A stretch of 45,078 nucleotides of DNA from an uncultured Pseudomonadota bacterium (lineage in GTDB: Bacteria; Pseudomonadota; Gammaproteobacteria; Steroidobacterales; Steroidobacteraceae): the NCBI GenBank assembly GCA_903885195.1, contig CAISHQ010000092.1, positions 1 through 45,078 on the forward strand. Reading direction: 5' to 3'. The notes beneath the pieces were generated by a model, which made no database searches, was not told where the DNA came from, and was given only the letters and a program-made list of their open reading frames with translations. The translations under genes and the position numbers were made by a program. This document shows, one piece after another, positions 1 through 8,571 of this stretch (position 1 is the stretch's first letter; every line of letters starts with the position of its first letter).

Positions 1-501
1 AAGGCCGGCATGTTCGGCTTCAGTGCCGATGGCGGCGGCAATACGGGCGCGCAGATCCGCGGTTACGGGTTCAGCCACGATGGCGCGATCGACACGCTCG
101 ACAACTTCTTCCGCGACCCGGTGTTCTTCTTTCCGGCACCGGCCGATCAGAGCCGTCGGCAGGTCATCTCGTTCGTACTGGCCTTCGACAGCGATTTGGC
201 GCCGGTCGTGGGGCAGCAGGTGACGTGGCGACCCGGCTCACCTGAAGGCGTCGAGTCGCGGCTGGCGTTGTTGCGTGGTCAGGCGACCGCGCCGGGCGGT
301 GCGGCCTGCGATCTCGTCGCGCGCGGCAATATCAACGGCGTGGCCTATAGTGCGTTGTTGCAGCCCGACGGCAGCTGGTCGATGCGGGGCGGCGGCACAC
401 GGAGCGACTCTGCGCTCAAGGAATTGGCTACAGCGGCGCAGCCGCTGACGTTTACCTGCCTGCCTCCCGGAAACGGACGGCGCGCGGCACTCGATCTGTA
501 A
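1..501 (+). CDS. C-terminal fragment of an exported protein (5' end outside window)
   Basis: The reading frame is open from base 1 and ends with TAA at 499-501, so the window holds only the last ~166 residues. The segment starting RGYGFSHDGAIDTLDNFF and the following region (RRQVISFVLAFDSDLAPVVGQQV) recall the C-terminal part of large secreted cytochrome c-like or beta-propeller proteins; this is a remembered family resemblance, not a domain hit. No CxxCH haem motif lies in the visible part. Two cysteines (in GGAACDL and TFTCLPP) could form a disulfide in the periplasm. It converges on the VOC-fold gene with 17 bases between the stop codons. Function cannot be assigned from this fragment. Confidence 0.6.
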   Translation, partial: KAGMFGFSADGGGNTGAQIRGYGFSHDGAIDTLDNFFRDPVFFFPAPADQSRRQVISFVLAFDSDLAPVVGQQVTWRPGSPEGVESRLALLRGQATAPGGAACDLVARGNINGVAYSALLQPDGSWSMRGGGTRSDSALKELATAAQPLTFTCLPPGNGRRAALDL

Positions 502-518
502 ACGCGGCCAGTGTGTTT

Positions 519-1070
519 TTATCGGGGTGCTTGAAGCAACTCGATCAGATAGCCATCCGGGTCGCGCACGTGGAACACCTTGCCACGCAGCGGCGAGCCA
601 TCAGGTGCCGTTTTCTTTGAGGTATACACCTGCGGCGGCTCGATGATCTTCGCGCCGGCCCGCTGCATCGTGGCATGCACGGCATCGGCGTCGGCCACAT
701 CGAACACGAGCACCACATCGCCGCGGCCCGTGCGCTCGGGGTCGCGGCGCGCCTCGGCAGGCGTAGGCCGAGAAAACTCGACGAGGCCAATGCGTCCGCC
801 TGCGCCCGAGCCGCTTTGCATGATGACGAGGCGCACCGCATTCGAGGGCGCGTTCAGCGGAAATGGGTTGCCTTCGGCCTTGCGCGGATTCGCCTGATCC
901 ATCTCCACCCGAAAGCCGAGCAGTTCATAGAACGCCATCGAGCGTGATGCGTCTTCGACAATCAGCGCTGCACGCAGCAGCGTCGGTGATTCGGCGGCCG
1001 CTGGCCGCAGGGCAGCGCCCACCAGCAGTGCAGCCACCAGTAGTGCACGATGGAGTTTAGCGTTCATCAT
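519..1070 (-). CDS. Exported VOC/glyoxalase-fold protein
   Basis: About 183 residues. It begins with a signal peptide (MMNAKLHRALLVAALLVGAA then ..RPAAAES, cleavage probably after AAA). One VOC module follows: a start typical of glyoxalase/bleomycin-resistance proteins (LRAALIVEDASRSMAFYELLGF), then GDVVLVFDVADADAVHATMQRAGAKI and the family-typical end HVRDPDGYLIELLQAP, whose Glu is the usual metal ligand. The start was set at the double ATG (1070/1067) because upstream codons do not look like protein and the signal peptide begins there. Most VOC proteins are cytosolic, so the export signal is unusual. Its 5' end lies 26 bases from the divergent membrane-protein gene, so the two promoters must overlap. 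Substrate unknown. Confidence 0.85.
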   Translation of the reverse strand: MMNAKLHRALLVAALLVGAALRPAAAESPTLLRAALIVEDASRSMAFYELLGFRVEMDQANPRKAEGNPFPLNAPSNAVRLVIMQSGSGAGGRIGLVEFSRPTPAEARRDPERTGRGDVVLVFDVADADAVHATMQRAGAKIIEPPQVYTSKKTAPDGSPLRGKVFHVRDPDGYLIELLQAPR

Positions 1071-1096
1071 CTCAGCATACCGCCGTCGGAGGTCCC

Positions 1097-1771
1097 GTGA
1101 CATACAGCCTGTTGCAATGGGCACATGTGCTGGTGATGGGTTATTGGCTCGGCAGCGAACTCGTCATCAACGCACTCACCCATTACATCGCCCGCACGAC
1201 GAGCCTGTCGGGCGCCGAGCGCATGCGGCTGTGGGATTTCCTGCTCGATGTGGACCAGCACGTGCGCAACGCCATGATCATGTCGGTGCCGCTTGGCTTC
1301 TCGCTCGCGGGCATCCTCGGTCTTGCGCCCATCGAGGGATGGACGATGGTTGCGGTGTGGGTGTTGTCGGCGCTGTGGTTCTGGTTCATGTGGCTGGTGC
1401 ATTGGCGCCGCAATGCACCGGCGGGCGTGATCCTCGCGCGCTGGGACTGGCGGCTGCGCTACGTGCTGATGGCGTTGTTTGGGGGCACGGCGGTCTGGTC
1501 ATTGCTGACCGGCTGGCCTCTTGCCGCGCCCTGGCTTGCGTGGAAGGTGCTGCTCTTTGTCGGCTGCATGGCCTGCGGCATCGCGGTTCGGTACTACATC
1601 CGCGCGGCCTACCGCAGCGCCATACCCGCCATTGCGGCCGATCGCGCAACACCCGCCGATAACGCAGAGTTCGCGATGCTCATGCGTCGTGCGACCTGGG
1701 CGCTCGTCGTGCTGTGGGTCTTGCTGTTCACGATCGGTGCCTTGGGGGCCCTCAAGCCGTACTTCGGCTAG
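1097..1771 (+). CDS. Integral membrane protein, unknown function
   Basis: 224 residues starting at GTG, with CGGAGG at 1087-1092 as ribosome binding site. About five or six hydrophobic segments can be seen, near residues 8-28, 52-72, 78-98, 114-134, 140-160 and 197-219. Histidines (QWAHV, ALTHYI, LVHW) lie in or near membrane segments, as in haem- or metal-linked membrane proteins, but no recognised signature is present. I do not recognise the family with confidence; DUF2269/CopD-like proteins are possible relatives. The stop is 9 bases before the RCC1/Ig lipoprotein start, so the two genes are probably co-transcribed. Confidence 0.8.
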   Translation: MTYSLLQWAHVLVMGYWLGSELVINALTHYIARTTSLSGAERMRLWDFLLDVDQHVRNAMIMSVPLGFSLAGILGLAPIEGWTMVAVWVLSALWFWFMWLVHWRRNAPAGVILARWDWRLRYVLMALFGGTAVWSLLTGWPLAAPWLAWKVLLFVGCMACGIAVRYYIRAAYRSAIPAIAADRATPADNAEFAMLMRRATWALVVLWVLLFTIGALGALKPYFG

Positions 1772-1780
1772 AATCGCCGG

Positions 1781-3760
1781 ATGAACCTGTTCAACGTGTT
1801 GCGTCGTGCCCGGCTTGCGCTCGGGTGTGTGTTGTCGCTCGTGCTGCTGTCGGCCTGTTTGTCGAGCGCGGGGCCCGAAGCACCGACCATCACCGAGCAG
1901 CCGAAGGATCGCGTCGCCTTCGTTGGTCAGGCGGTCAAGTTCGATTTTGGTGGCTCAGGCAAGCCGCCGTTCACCTTCCAGTGGCTCCGCAACGGCGCGT
2001 CCATCTCCGGAGCGACGGCAGCGACTTACACCACGCCGGTGCTGACGGCGGCCGACGACGGCGCGAAGTTTTCGGTACGCATCACCAATGCGGCGGGCAC
2101 GGTGACAAGTTCGGAGGCCACGCTGACCGTCAAGCCCGGCCCCTCGATCACCACCCAGCCCGTGTCGACTACGGTGACTGTGGGTACGGCGGCGAGCTTC
2201 ACGGTGGTGGGGGCCGGCGAGCAGTTGGCCTATCAATGGTTCCGTGACGAGGTGGCCATCTCCGGTGCTACCACCGCCACGTACACCGTGAGTTCACCCA
2301 CGGCCGCGGACGACGGTGCCGTGTTCGTGGCTTTCGTGGTCAATCCCGGCGGTTTCGTCGCCTCAAATCCGGTGACGCTCACGGTTTCCGCGGCACCTGC
2401 GCTCGTCGTGCAGCCGGTGGGTCAGACCGTCGTCGCAGGCGATGCGCTCGCGCTCGCCGTAAGTGCAACGGGCGGCAACCTCAAGTACCAGTGGAAGCGT
2501 AACGGCGTTGACATCGACGGCGCGACCGCGAACGTGTTTCGGATTGCTGCCGCCGCAGCAGGCGACGACAACGCCTCGTTCACGGTAACCGTGAGCAACG
2601 CTTTGGGTTCGGTCACGAGCAGTGCCGCCGTGGTTCGCGTCGTGGCGGGTGCGGTGTCGGCCCTGCCGGTCGCAGCTGCGCAGGTGGCGGTTTCGAAGCC
2701 GGGCTCTGCAGCGGGCAGTTTCACCCTCGTGCGTCGCTCCAATGGCACGCTCGCCAGTTGGGGGTACAACACCGACGGCCAACGCGGTGACGGCACGCTG
2801 ACCCTGCCCAGCGACACCATCGGTACCGTGACGTTGCCGACCGGACGCACGGCGCGTCAGATCGCGGTCGGTGGCTCGCACTCGCTCGTGCTCCTCGACA
2901 ATGGCGATGTGTACGCCTGGGGCCTCAACGATGCCGGCCAGCTTGGGCAGGGCGACGTCGCTACCCGCGCGATTCCGGTCAAAGTGACGTTGCCGGCGCC
3001 CGCCATCGCCATCGCTGCAGGTCGCGTGCATTCGGTCGCCGTACTGAGCGGGGGGGCTGTCTACACCTGGGGCGCCAACACCTTCGGGCAATTGGGCGAT
3101 GGCGGACGTGAGGCGAAGGCCTCGCCAGTCGCCGTTGTGGCGCTCGACGGCGTCGTCAGCGTGGCGGCGGGCAAGGATCACACGCTGGCCCTGCGCAGTG
3201 ACGGAACGGTCAGGGCTTGGGGTGCGAACGCCTCCGGCCAGTTGGGCGACGGCAGCTTCAAGCCAAGCCGGGTGCCCGTACAGACGGCGCTCAGCGGCAT
3301 TGCGCGCATCCGTGCCGGTGGTGATCAATCCTTGGCGATTTCCACGCGTCGCGCGTTGTACGCCTGGGGCGAGAATGGCGATGGTCAACTGGGTCTCGGC
3401 TCTGCCCTCGATGCCGGGGTGCCGACCGGCGTGCTGCGCGATGTGGTGGATGCCGCCACATCCGACCGAAACTCGATCGCCCTCGGGAGCGACGGGCTCG
3501 CTCGTTCGGCCGGCTCCAACGAAGCAGGGTCCTTGGGCGATGGCGGCAGCACGGCGCGCAACACCTTCGGTGCCGTGGCGGTGTTGAGCACCGGCATCGC
3601 CATCGACACGGGCGGTCGCTCGTTCTCGGCGGCCATTGCCGCAGACGGCACGACCTACACCTGGGGCGACAACACCAGCAAGCAACTCGGCAACACCACG
3701 CTGTCTGCGGTGGGCACGTCTACGCCGACCGCAGTGCCGTCGTTCGACGCGGTGCCATAA
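1781..3760 (+). CDS. Lipoprotein with three Ig-like domains and a seven-repeat RCC1 propeller
   Basis: 659 residues. A lipoprotein signal peptide ends in the lipobox LLSAC (Cys26). Three Ig-like domains follow at about 35-118, 120-201 and 205-288, each with the pattern ITxQP...VGxxxxF...YQWxRxG...ISGAT...YT...DDGxxF of bacterial surface Ig repeats. From about 315 to the end there are seven RCC1-type repeats, marked by WGYNTDGQRGDG, WGLNDAGQLGQG, WGANTFGQLGDG, WGANASGQLGDG, WGENGDGQLGLG, SAGSNEAGSLGDG and WGDNTSKQLGN. Seven blades make one complete RCC1 propeller. The protein is likely surface- or periplasm-facing and used for binding; no catalytic motif is seen. It follows the membrane protein by 9 bases and precedes TBDR-1 by 167 bases. 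Confidence 0.9.
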   Translation: MNLFNVLRRARLALGCVLSLVLLSACLSSAGPEAPTITEQPKDRVAFVGQAVKFDFGGSGKPPFTFQWLRNGASISGATAATYTTPVLTAADDGAKFSVRITNAAGTVTSSEATLTVKPGPSITTQPVSTTVTVGTAASFTVVGAGEQLAYQWFRDEVAISGATTATYTVSSPTAADDGAVFVAFVVNPGGFVASNPVTLTVSAAPALVVQPVGQTVVAGDALALAVSATGGNLKYQWKRNGVDIDGATANVFRIAAAAAGDDNASFTVTVSNALGSVTSSAAVVRVVAGAVSALPVAAAQVAVSKPGSAAGSFTLVRRSNGTLASWGYNTDGQRGDGTLTLPSDTIGTVTLPTGRTARQIAVGGSHSLVLLDNGDVYAWGLNDAGQLGQGDVATRAIPVKVTLPAPAIAIAAGRVHSVAVLSGGAVYTWGANTFGQLGDGGREAKASPVAVVALDGVVSVAAGKDHTLALRSDGTVRAWGANASGQLGDGSFKPSRVPVQTALSGIARIRAGGDQSLAISTRRALYAWGENGDGQLGLGSALDAGVPTGVLRDVVDAATSDRNSIALGSDGLARSAGSNEAGSLGDGGSTARNTFGAVAVLSTGIAIDTGGRSFSAAIAADGTTYTWGDNTSKQLGNTTLSAVGTSTPTAVPSFDAVP

Positions 3761-3806
3761 ACGAGCCATCGACGCTACATCGTTGCGAAATTACAACGGA
3801 TTCGCG

Positions 3807-3836
3807 TTGAGAAATGCGATCTGACGTGGTAACAAT
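3807..3836 (+). promoter_or_regulatory. Possible promoter of TBDR-1
   Basis: TTGAGA at 3807-3812 (five of six matches to a sigma-70 -35 box) is followed after 18 bases by AACAAT at 3831-3836 (four of six to a -10 box). The surrounding 3761-3927 is less GC-rich than its flanks. Upstream, CGTTG (3781-3785) and CAACG (3794-3798) form a short inverted repeat; downstream, CGGGC/GCCCG (3860-3873) could form a small hairpin in the leader. This is pattern reading only. Confidence 0.3.
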
Positions 3837-3927
3837 TGCAGGCTATGGGTGAGGGGTACCGGGCGTCAGCCCGTCGCCGGCTTGCCCGTGCGGTTTTAAA
3901 GCAAACAACAGGGAAGGAATCAACACC

Positions 3928-6900
3928 ATGACACGCGTCAATCGCGCTGCCTTGATTTCGGCGTTCGTCGCCGCTGTGGTCGCTCACAGCGCTGCGCTCG
4001 CTGCGCCGCAGTCTTCGGGAAATACGGCTCAGTCGAGTTCGTCATCCGAGTCGGCCATCGAAGAAGTGGTCGTCACCGGTTCGCGCATCAAGCGCACCGA
4101 GTTCACCTCGGCCTCGCCGGTGCTCATCATCACGAGCGAAGAGACCTCCCTCGAGGGCTTGCTCAGTACGTCGGAAATTCTGCAGACGAACACCCTCGCG
4201 GCCGGTTCGCAGCAGATCAACGACCAGACCACTGGCTTCGTTACCGAGAACGGCCCGGGCGCGAACACGGTCGCACTGCGCGGCATCGGTTCCTCGCGCA
4301 CCCTGCTGCTGCTCAACGGTCGTCGCCTCTCGCCCGCGGGTGCCCGCGGTCAGTTGGCCTCCGTCGACCTGAACGTCATCCCCAGCTCCATCGTGCAGCG
4401 CACCGAGATCCTCAAGGACGGCGCTTCGTCGGTGTACGGTTCGGATGCCATCGCGGGCGTCGTCAACCTCATCACCAACAAGAACCTCGACGAGGGCCGC
4501 CTGAGCGCCTCGGCCAACTCCGTGTTCGACGGTGGTGGCGAGACGCAGCTGTTCTCGGCTTCGTGGGGCAAGGTGTGGGACAACGCCAACTTCTCGGTGT
4601 CCTACGAGTACTTCAACCGTGATCCGATGCTGGTCGGTGATCGTGACTTCCTCAGTTGCGCGCAGGACCTGCTGACCAACGTCACCCAGAACCCGAACTC
4701 GATCTTCTATTCGACCGCGGGTCAGTCGCTCGACATCATCGACCCTGCCACGGGGCAGTCGAAGTGCTTCAACCTCCTCGATGCGGTGGCTGATCGCCTC
4801 CAGCGCGGTGGTCGTTTCGTTCCGGATTCCACGGCCGTTGCTGGCGGTGGTGCATTCGGTCTCGATCTGGCTGGCTGGAAGCGTGTCGGGTTGACCTACG
4901 CACAAGTGCTTGGGGCGCGTCCGACTCTGACGCCGGCGCAGGCCCTGCAGGCCTGGCGTGATTCGCAGGCGATCGTGCCGAACGATCCGAAGCGTTTCTT
5001 GAGCCGCACCTTCATCTCGCCGGTGGAGCGTAACTCGGTATTCGCCGAGGGTTCGTATACGTTAAGCGATTCGGCGAAGGTCTACGGCGAAGCTCTGTAC
5101 AACAAGCGCGAGTCGGCCCAGAAGAGCTGGCGTCAGCTCTTCCCGAACATTGCGGCGGCGAACCCGTCCAACCCGTTCGGCGAAATCGCCCGTTCGATCG
5201 TCACCATCCCGACCAATCAGGAGCAGGAGGTGGAGTTCAAGCGTGCGGTGGTCGGCATCACGGGCGAGTGGTCGAGCGGCTTCCTCGATGGCTGGAGCTA
5301 CGATGCGTACATCCAGCGCGCCGAGTCTGACGCGACCTACGTCAACGACATCATCTACAACGATCGCGTCAACGCCACCACGGGTTCCACGGCCTGTAAT
5401 GCGGCGGCGATCACCATCTCGGGTCCCGTGACCTGCCAGCCCATCAACTGGTTCAGCGCGTCGACCATCACCTCAGGCAACTTCTCGGATGCCGAGAAGG
5501 CGTTCCTGTTCACGCGTGACATCGGCAAGACCAGCTACACGCAGAACCTGCTCGGTGCGTCGCTGTCCGGCAACCTCTTCGACCTGCCTGCGGGTTCGAT
5601 CGGTGCGGTGATCGGTATCGAGGCCCGCAAGGACTCGATTAACGATCTGCCGGGGTTCAACGCTCGCAACCAGAACCTCTGGGGCCAGACCTCGGCCGGT
5701 CAGACCAAGGGCGACGACACGGTGAAGGAAGCGTACACGGAGCTCGAAGTGCCGTTGCTGCGCGACATCCCCGGTATCAAGCGCCTGACCTTTAACGGCT
5801 CGTACCGCTGGACGGATTACGAGAGCTACGGTTCGGACAGCACCTACAAGGTGAGCTTGAACTGGCAGTTCATCGACGCGCTTCGTCTGCGTGGCGCCTA
5901 CGGCACCTCGTTCCGTGCCCCGGCGCTGTACGAACTGTATCTCGCCAACCAGACGGGCTTCATCGGTCAGGGTTCGGTCGACCCCTGCATCCAGTGGAAC
6001 CTCAGCTCGAACCAGCAGATCGTCAAGAACTGCGGCCCGAGCGGCATCGGTCTGCCTGAGAACTGGAATAACGTGAACTCCTCGGCGTTGTCCATCACCG
6101 GTGGCGGCGCGGGCATTCTCGAAGCCGAGACTTCGGACAACACCACGGTCGGCCTCATCTGGACGCCGGAGTCGCTGCCCGTTAGTGCCGCCGTCGACTG
6201 GTGGCGCATCGAGATCAACAATCAGGTCTCGCAGTTCGGTTCTGGCAACATCGTGAGCTCCTGCTACGGTTCGCGCGATTTCCCGAACGACCCGTTCTGC
6301 TCGCTGTTCCAGCGTGATTTGAACAAGGCTTCGCCGACGTACGGTAAGGTCGACAACATCCGTAATTCCTACGTGAACATTGCCAATCAGACGGTGGAAG
6401 GCACCGACTGGACGGTGCGCTTCAACAAGCGCTTCGGCAAGACGCAGGTGCGGATCAGCGCGCTGGTGACGTACTTCAACGTCGATCAGTCGCAGACGTT
6501 CGAGACCTTCCCGGTCGTCGACAGCCGCAGCACGATCTACAACAACCGTTGGGTGTCGAACATCGACTTCAACTTCGAGCGTGGTCCCTGGACCTTCAAC
6601 TGGAACATCGATAGCTTCGCGAAAGCCTCCAACGATGATTTCTTTGGTGGTGACACCTTCGGTTGGCGCGGATTCTCCAGTTGCTTGACGTCGGCACCCA
6701 CTTCGACCACCTGCGTGGCGGCGAAGTACGACCAGACCACCGAAATGGCCTTCTACCACGACATGTCGGTTCGCTATCGCGCCGACAAGTGGGAAGCCAT
6801 CGTCGGTCTCGTGAACGTGTTCGACAAGGAGCCGCCGGTGCTCTCGACCGGGTCGGGTGCGAATCGCATCGGCAATGCCGTGGCGATCAGCAACTACGAC

Positions 6901-6945
6901 GTGCTCGGTCGCCGGGCGTTTGCGACGCTGAACTACCGGTTCTGA
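3928..6945 (+). CDS. TonB-dependent outer-membrane receptor (TBDR-1)
   Basis: 1005 residues. A signal peptide (cleavage near ALA-AP, about residue 26) is followed by a Ser-rich linker and a TonB-box-like EEVVVTGSRI. The plug domain (about 50-200) shows VALRGIGSSRTLLLLNGRR and ILKDGASSVYGSDAIAGVVN, both highly typical of the family. A long beta-barrel ends in the terminal aromatic residue needed for outer-membrane assembly (LNYRF). The ATG has AAGGA about 10 bases upstream (3914-3918). The protein imports a ligand across the outer membrane using TonB/ExbBD energy; the plug type (SRTLLLLNGRR) occurs widely in receptors for non-iron substrates, so the ligand is open. It is transcribed alone: a terminator follows, and the preceding Ig/RCC1 lipoprotein could be a surface partner (inference). 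Confidence 0.97.
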   Translation: MTRVNRAALISAFVAAVVAHSAALAAPQSSGNTAQSSSSSESAIEEVVVTGSRIKRTEFTSASPVLIITSEETSLEGLLSTSEILQTNTLAAGSQQINDQTTGFVTENGPGANTVALRGIGSSRTLLLLNGRRLSPAGARGQLASVDLNVIPSSIVQRTEILKDGASSVYGSDAIAGVVNLITNKNLDEGRLSASANSVFDGGGETQLFSASWGKVWDNANFSVSYEYFNRDPMLVGDRDFLSCAQDLLTNVTQNPNSIFYSTAGQSLDIIDPATGQSKCFNLLDAVADRLQRGGRFVPDSTAVAGGGAFGLDLAGWKRVGLTYAQVLGARPTLTPAQALQAWRDSQAIVPNDPKRFLSRTFISPVERNSVFAEGSYTLSDSAKVYGEALYNKRESAQKSWRQLFPNIAAANPSNPFGEIARSIVTIPTNQEQEVEFKRAVVGITGEWSSGFLDGWSYDAYIQRAESDATYVNDIIYNDRVNATTGSTACNAAAITISGPVTCQPINWFSASTITSGNFSDAEKAFLFTRDIGKTSYTQNLLGASLSGNLFDLPAGSIGAVIGIEARKDSINDLPGFNARNQNLWGQTSAGQTKGDDTVKEAYTELEVPLLRDIPGIKRLTFNGSYRWTDYESYGSDSTYKVSLNWQFIDALRLRGAYGTSFRAPALYELYLANQTGFIGQGSVDPCIQWNLSSNQQIVKNCGPSGIGLPENWNNVNSSALSITGGGAGILEAETSDNTTVGLIWTPESLPVSAAVDWWRIEINNQVSQFGSGNIVSSCYGSRDFPNDPFCSLFQRDLNKASPTYGKVDNIRNSYVNIANQTVEGTDWTVRFNKRFGKTQVRISALVTYFNVDQSQTFETFPVVDSRSTIYNNRWVSNIDFNFERGPWTFNWNIDSFAKASNDDFFGGDTFGWRGFSSCLTSAPTSTTCVAAKYDQTTEMAFYHDMSVRYRADKWEAIVGLVNVFDKEPPVLSTGSGANRIGNAVAISNYDVLGRRAFATLNYRF

Positions 6946-6973
6946 CCGCAGAGCTCAGGGTTAGACCCTACTG

Positions 6974-7004
6974 AAAAGGCCCGCTTCGGCGGGCCTTTTC
7001 TTTT
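6974..7004 (+). terminator. Rho-independent terminator after TBDR-1
   Basis: A perfect 11-bp stem (6974-6984 with 6989-6999) closes a TTCG tetraloop and is followed by a T-rich run (TTTTCTTTT, 6996-7004). It lies 28 bases after the TBDR-1 stop and ends 14 bases before the hydrolase start. Confidence 0.93.
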
Positions 7005-7018
7005 GGTAGGCTCGCATC

Positions 7019-7846
7019 ATGACTGCACCGCTACGCTCCACCCTGATCACCACCGACGGCGAGCAGATCGCCTGCTACGACTGGGCCGTCCCGGCACCCC
7101 GCGGCACCGTACTCATCGTGCACGGTCTCGGCGAGCACGCGCTGCGCTACTCGCGGCTGGCCGAATGGCTCAATGCCCGCGGCCATGCGGTGCGTGCGTA
7201 TGACCAGTACGGCCATGGGCTGTCGAGTGGTCGGCGAGGGCACCTCGCTCGTGATCTGCAACTCGTCGAGCATCTGGCCGAAGTCACATCTCGGACGCGT
7301 GAGTCGCTACCCGAAGGGCAGCCGCTGATTGTTTTGGGTCATAGCCTTGGGGGACTCGTGGTGGCCTCGGCAGCGAGTCGCGGGCGCTTGTCGGTACAGG
7401 GGCTCGTGCTCTCCGCCCCCGCGCTGGCGGTGGACATGGCGGGCTGGCAGCGCGCTGCGGTGCGCTGGTTGCCACGGTACGCCCCCGACCTGACGCTCGG
7501 CAACGGCCTGCAGCCGCGCTATCTATCGCACGATCCTGCCGTCGTGGCCGCCTACGAAAGCGATCCGCTTGTGCACGATCGCATCTGCGCCCGCCTTGGT
7601 GCCTTCGTGGCGATGGAAGGAGAGCAGGTGATTGCGGCGGCACCTGCATGGACGCTGCGCACCGCACTGCTGTATGCCGGGGACGATCGGCTCGTCAGCC
7701 CGCGCGGCAGCCGGGCGTTCGCCGCCGCGGCGCCTAAGGGCTGCGTCATGTCACGGTGTTTCGAGACGCTTTACCACGAGATCTTCAACGAGCCCGACGA
7801 GTCGCCGTTCATGGCCCTCGAAACGTGGCTGAACGGCGCGGGTTGA
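7019..7846 (+). CDS. Alpha/beta hydrolase, monoacylglycerol lipase-like
   Basis: 275 residues, cytosolic (no signal peptide). It has the serine-aminopeptidase S33 / monoacylglycerol lipase pattern: VLIVHGLGEHALRYSRLAEWL (oxyanion region), YDQYGHGLSSGRRGH, and the nucleophile elbow GHSLGG with Ser109. The acid and base are probably the Asp in YAGDDRLVSPRGS and the His in YHEIFNE. It probably releases fatty acids from monoacylglycerol or related lysolipids. It starts right after the TBDR-1 terminator. Its 3' end overlaps the convergent TspO-like gene by 38 bases, so the last codons of both genes are read on both strands. Substrate range is not readable from sequence. Confidence 0.9.
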   Translation: MTAPLRSTLITTDGEQIACYDWAVPAPRGTVLIVHGLGEHALRYSRLAEWLNARGHAVRAYDQYGHGLSSGRRGHLARDLQLVEHLAEVTSRTRESLPEGQPLIVLGHSLGGLVVASAASRGRLSVQGLVLSAPALAVDMAGWQRAAVRWLPRYAPDLTLGNGLQPRYLSHDPAVVAAYESDPLVHDRICARLGAFVAMEGEQVIAAAPAWTLRTALLYAGDDRLVSPRGSRAFAAAAPKGCVMSRCFETLYHEIFNEPDESPFMALETWLNGAG

Positions 7847-8570
7847 ATAGCGCCCAGAGCATGCATGTCGCGACCATCGCGACGCCGGTGATCGCGGCGA
7901 GTTTGACCGGTTCGCTGATGGAGGCGCCGCCCATGAAGATGCCCGTGGCGGCCCAGAGAAATACGGCGCAATACACAACATCGCGCGTCACCGCCCCCAT
8001 CCAGACGTAGACGGCGATCGCTGTGCACACCGAGATCAGCGCCCAGCCATCCATCGAGTTGCCGAACGGATAGAAGCCCCAGTCGTAGAACAGGGTCGAG
8101 AAATTGACGAGGGTGGCCGTCGTGATCCAGCCGAAATACAGGCTGAACACGCCATCCACCACGAGGAATTCGCTCCAGGTCGGTCGCTGCAGGTTGCGCA
8201 GTCGCCAGAAGATGACGATCAGCGTAGCGAGGATGAACAGCATCACCAGCACACTCACCAGCACCATTCGACTGTGCCAAACAATGATCCAGGCGCAGTT
8301 GCCGACGGCATTGAGCAGGTAGGGTCCGATGATCCGCTCGATGCGCGCGCGGGTGCGTGGTACGGCGCGAAGGGCTGCGATGCTGAAGGCAATGAGCCCC
8401 AAGTAGATGATCGACCAGATCCCGAATACGTAGCCGGGCGGAGTAAAGCCCGTGGGGTACAAGGCCGACAGCTGGCCCGTGTTGAGACCGCCGAGGGGGA
8501 CGATGTTGGCGGCGGCGTTGACGGCCAGTACTATGACCGTCGCCAGCAAGGCGAGTTTGGTTCGATCCAT
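7809..8570 (-). CDS. TspO/MBR-like multi-pass membrane protein
   Basis: 253 residues with about seven or eight hydrophobic segments. The N-terminal part (PTGFTPPGYVFGIWSIIYLGL) recalls the PPGWVFPPVWTxLY signature of tryptophan-rich sensory proteins, and later W-rich stretches (NCAWIIVWHS, FGWITTAT, DGWALIS) fit that family's longer relatives. TspO proteins bind tetrapyrroles or cholesterol-like ligands; that role is only suggested here. The ATG at 8570 was chosen because AGGGAG lies seven bases upstream on the minus strand and the first membrane segment follows (MDRTKLALLATVIVLAVNAA). Its start codon is one base from the start codon of the divergent amidase gene. Confidence 0.75.
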   Translation of the reverse strand: MDRTKLALLATVIVLAVNAAANIVPLGGLNTGQLSALYPTGFTPPGYVFGIWSIIYLGLIAFSIAALRAVPRTRARIERIIGPYLLNAVGNCAWIIVWHSRMVLVSVLVMLFILATLIVIFWRLRNLQRPTWSEFLVVDGVFSLYFGWITTATLVNFSTLFYDWGFYPFGNSMDGWALISVCTAIAVYVWMGAVTRDVVYCAVFLWAATGIFMGGASISEPVKLAAITGVAMVATCMLWALFNPRRSATFRGP

Positions 8571-8571
8571 A

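Noticed and set aside
2363-3769. 468-residue minus-strand frame across the lipoprotein gene
   Set aside because: The plus-strand frame has a signal peptide, Ig and RCC1 repeats; the minus frame is Arg/His-rich without any domain, a usual shadow in GC-rich DNA.
5473-6759. 428-residue minus-strand frame inside TBDR-1
   Set aside because: Composition is Val/Arg/Asp-rich and lacks motifs; the plus strand encodes a complete receptor with plug, barrel and terminal Phe.
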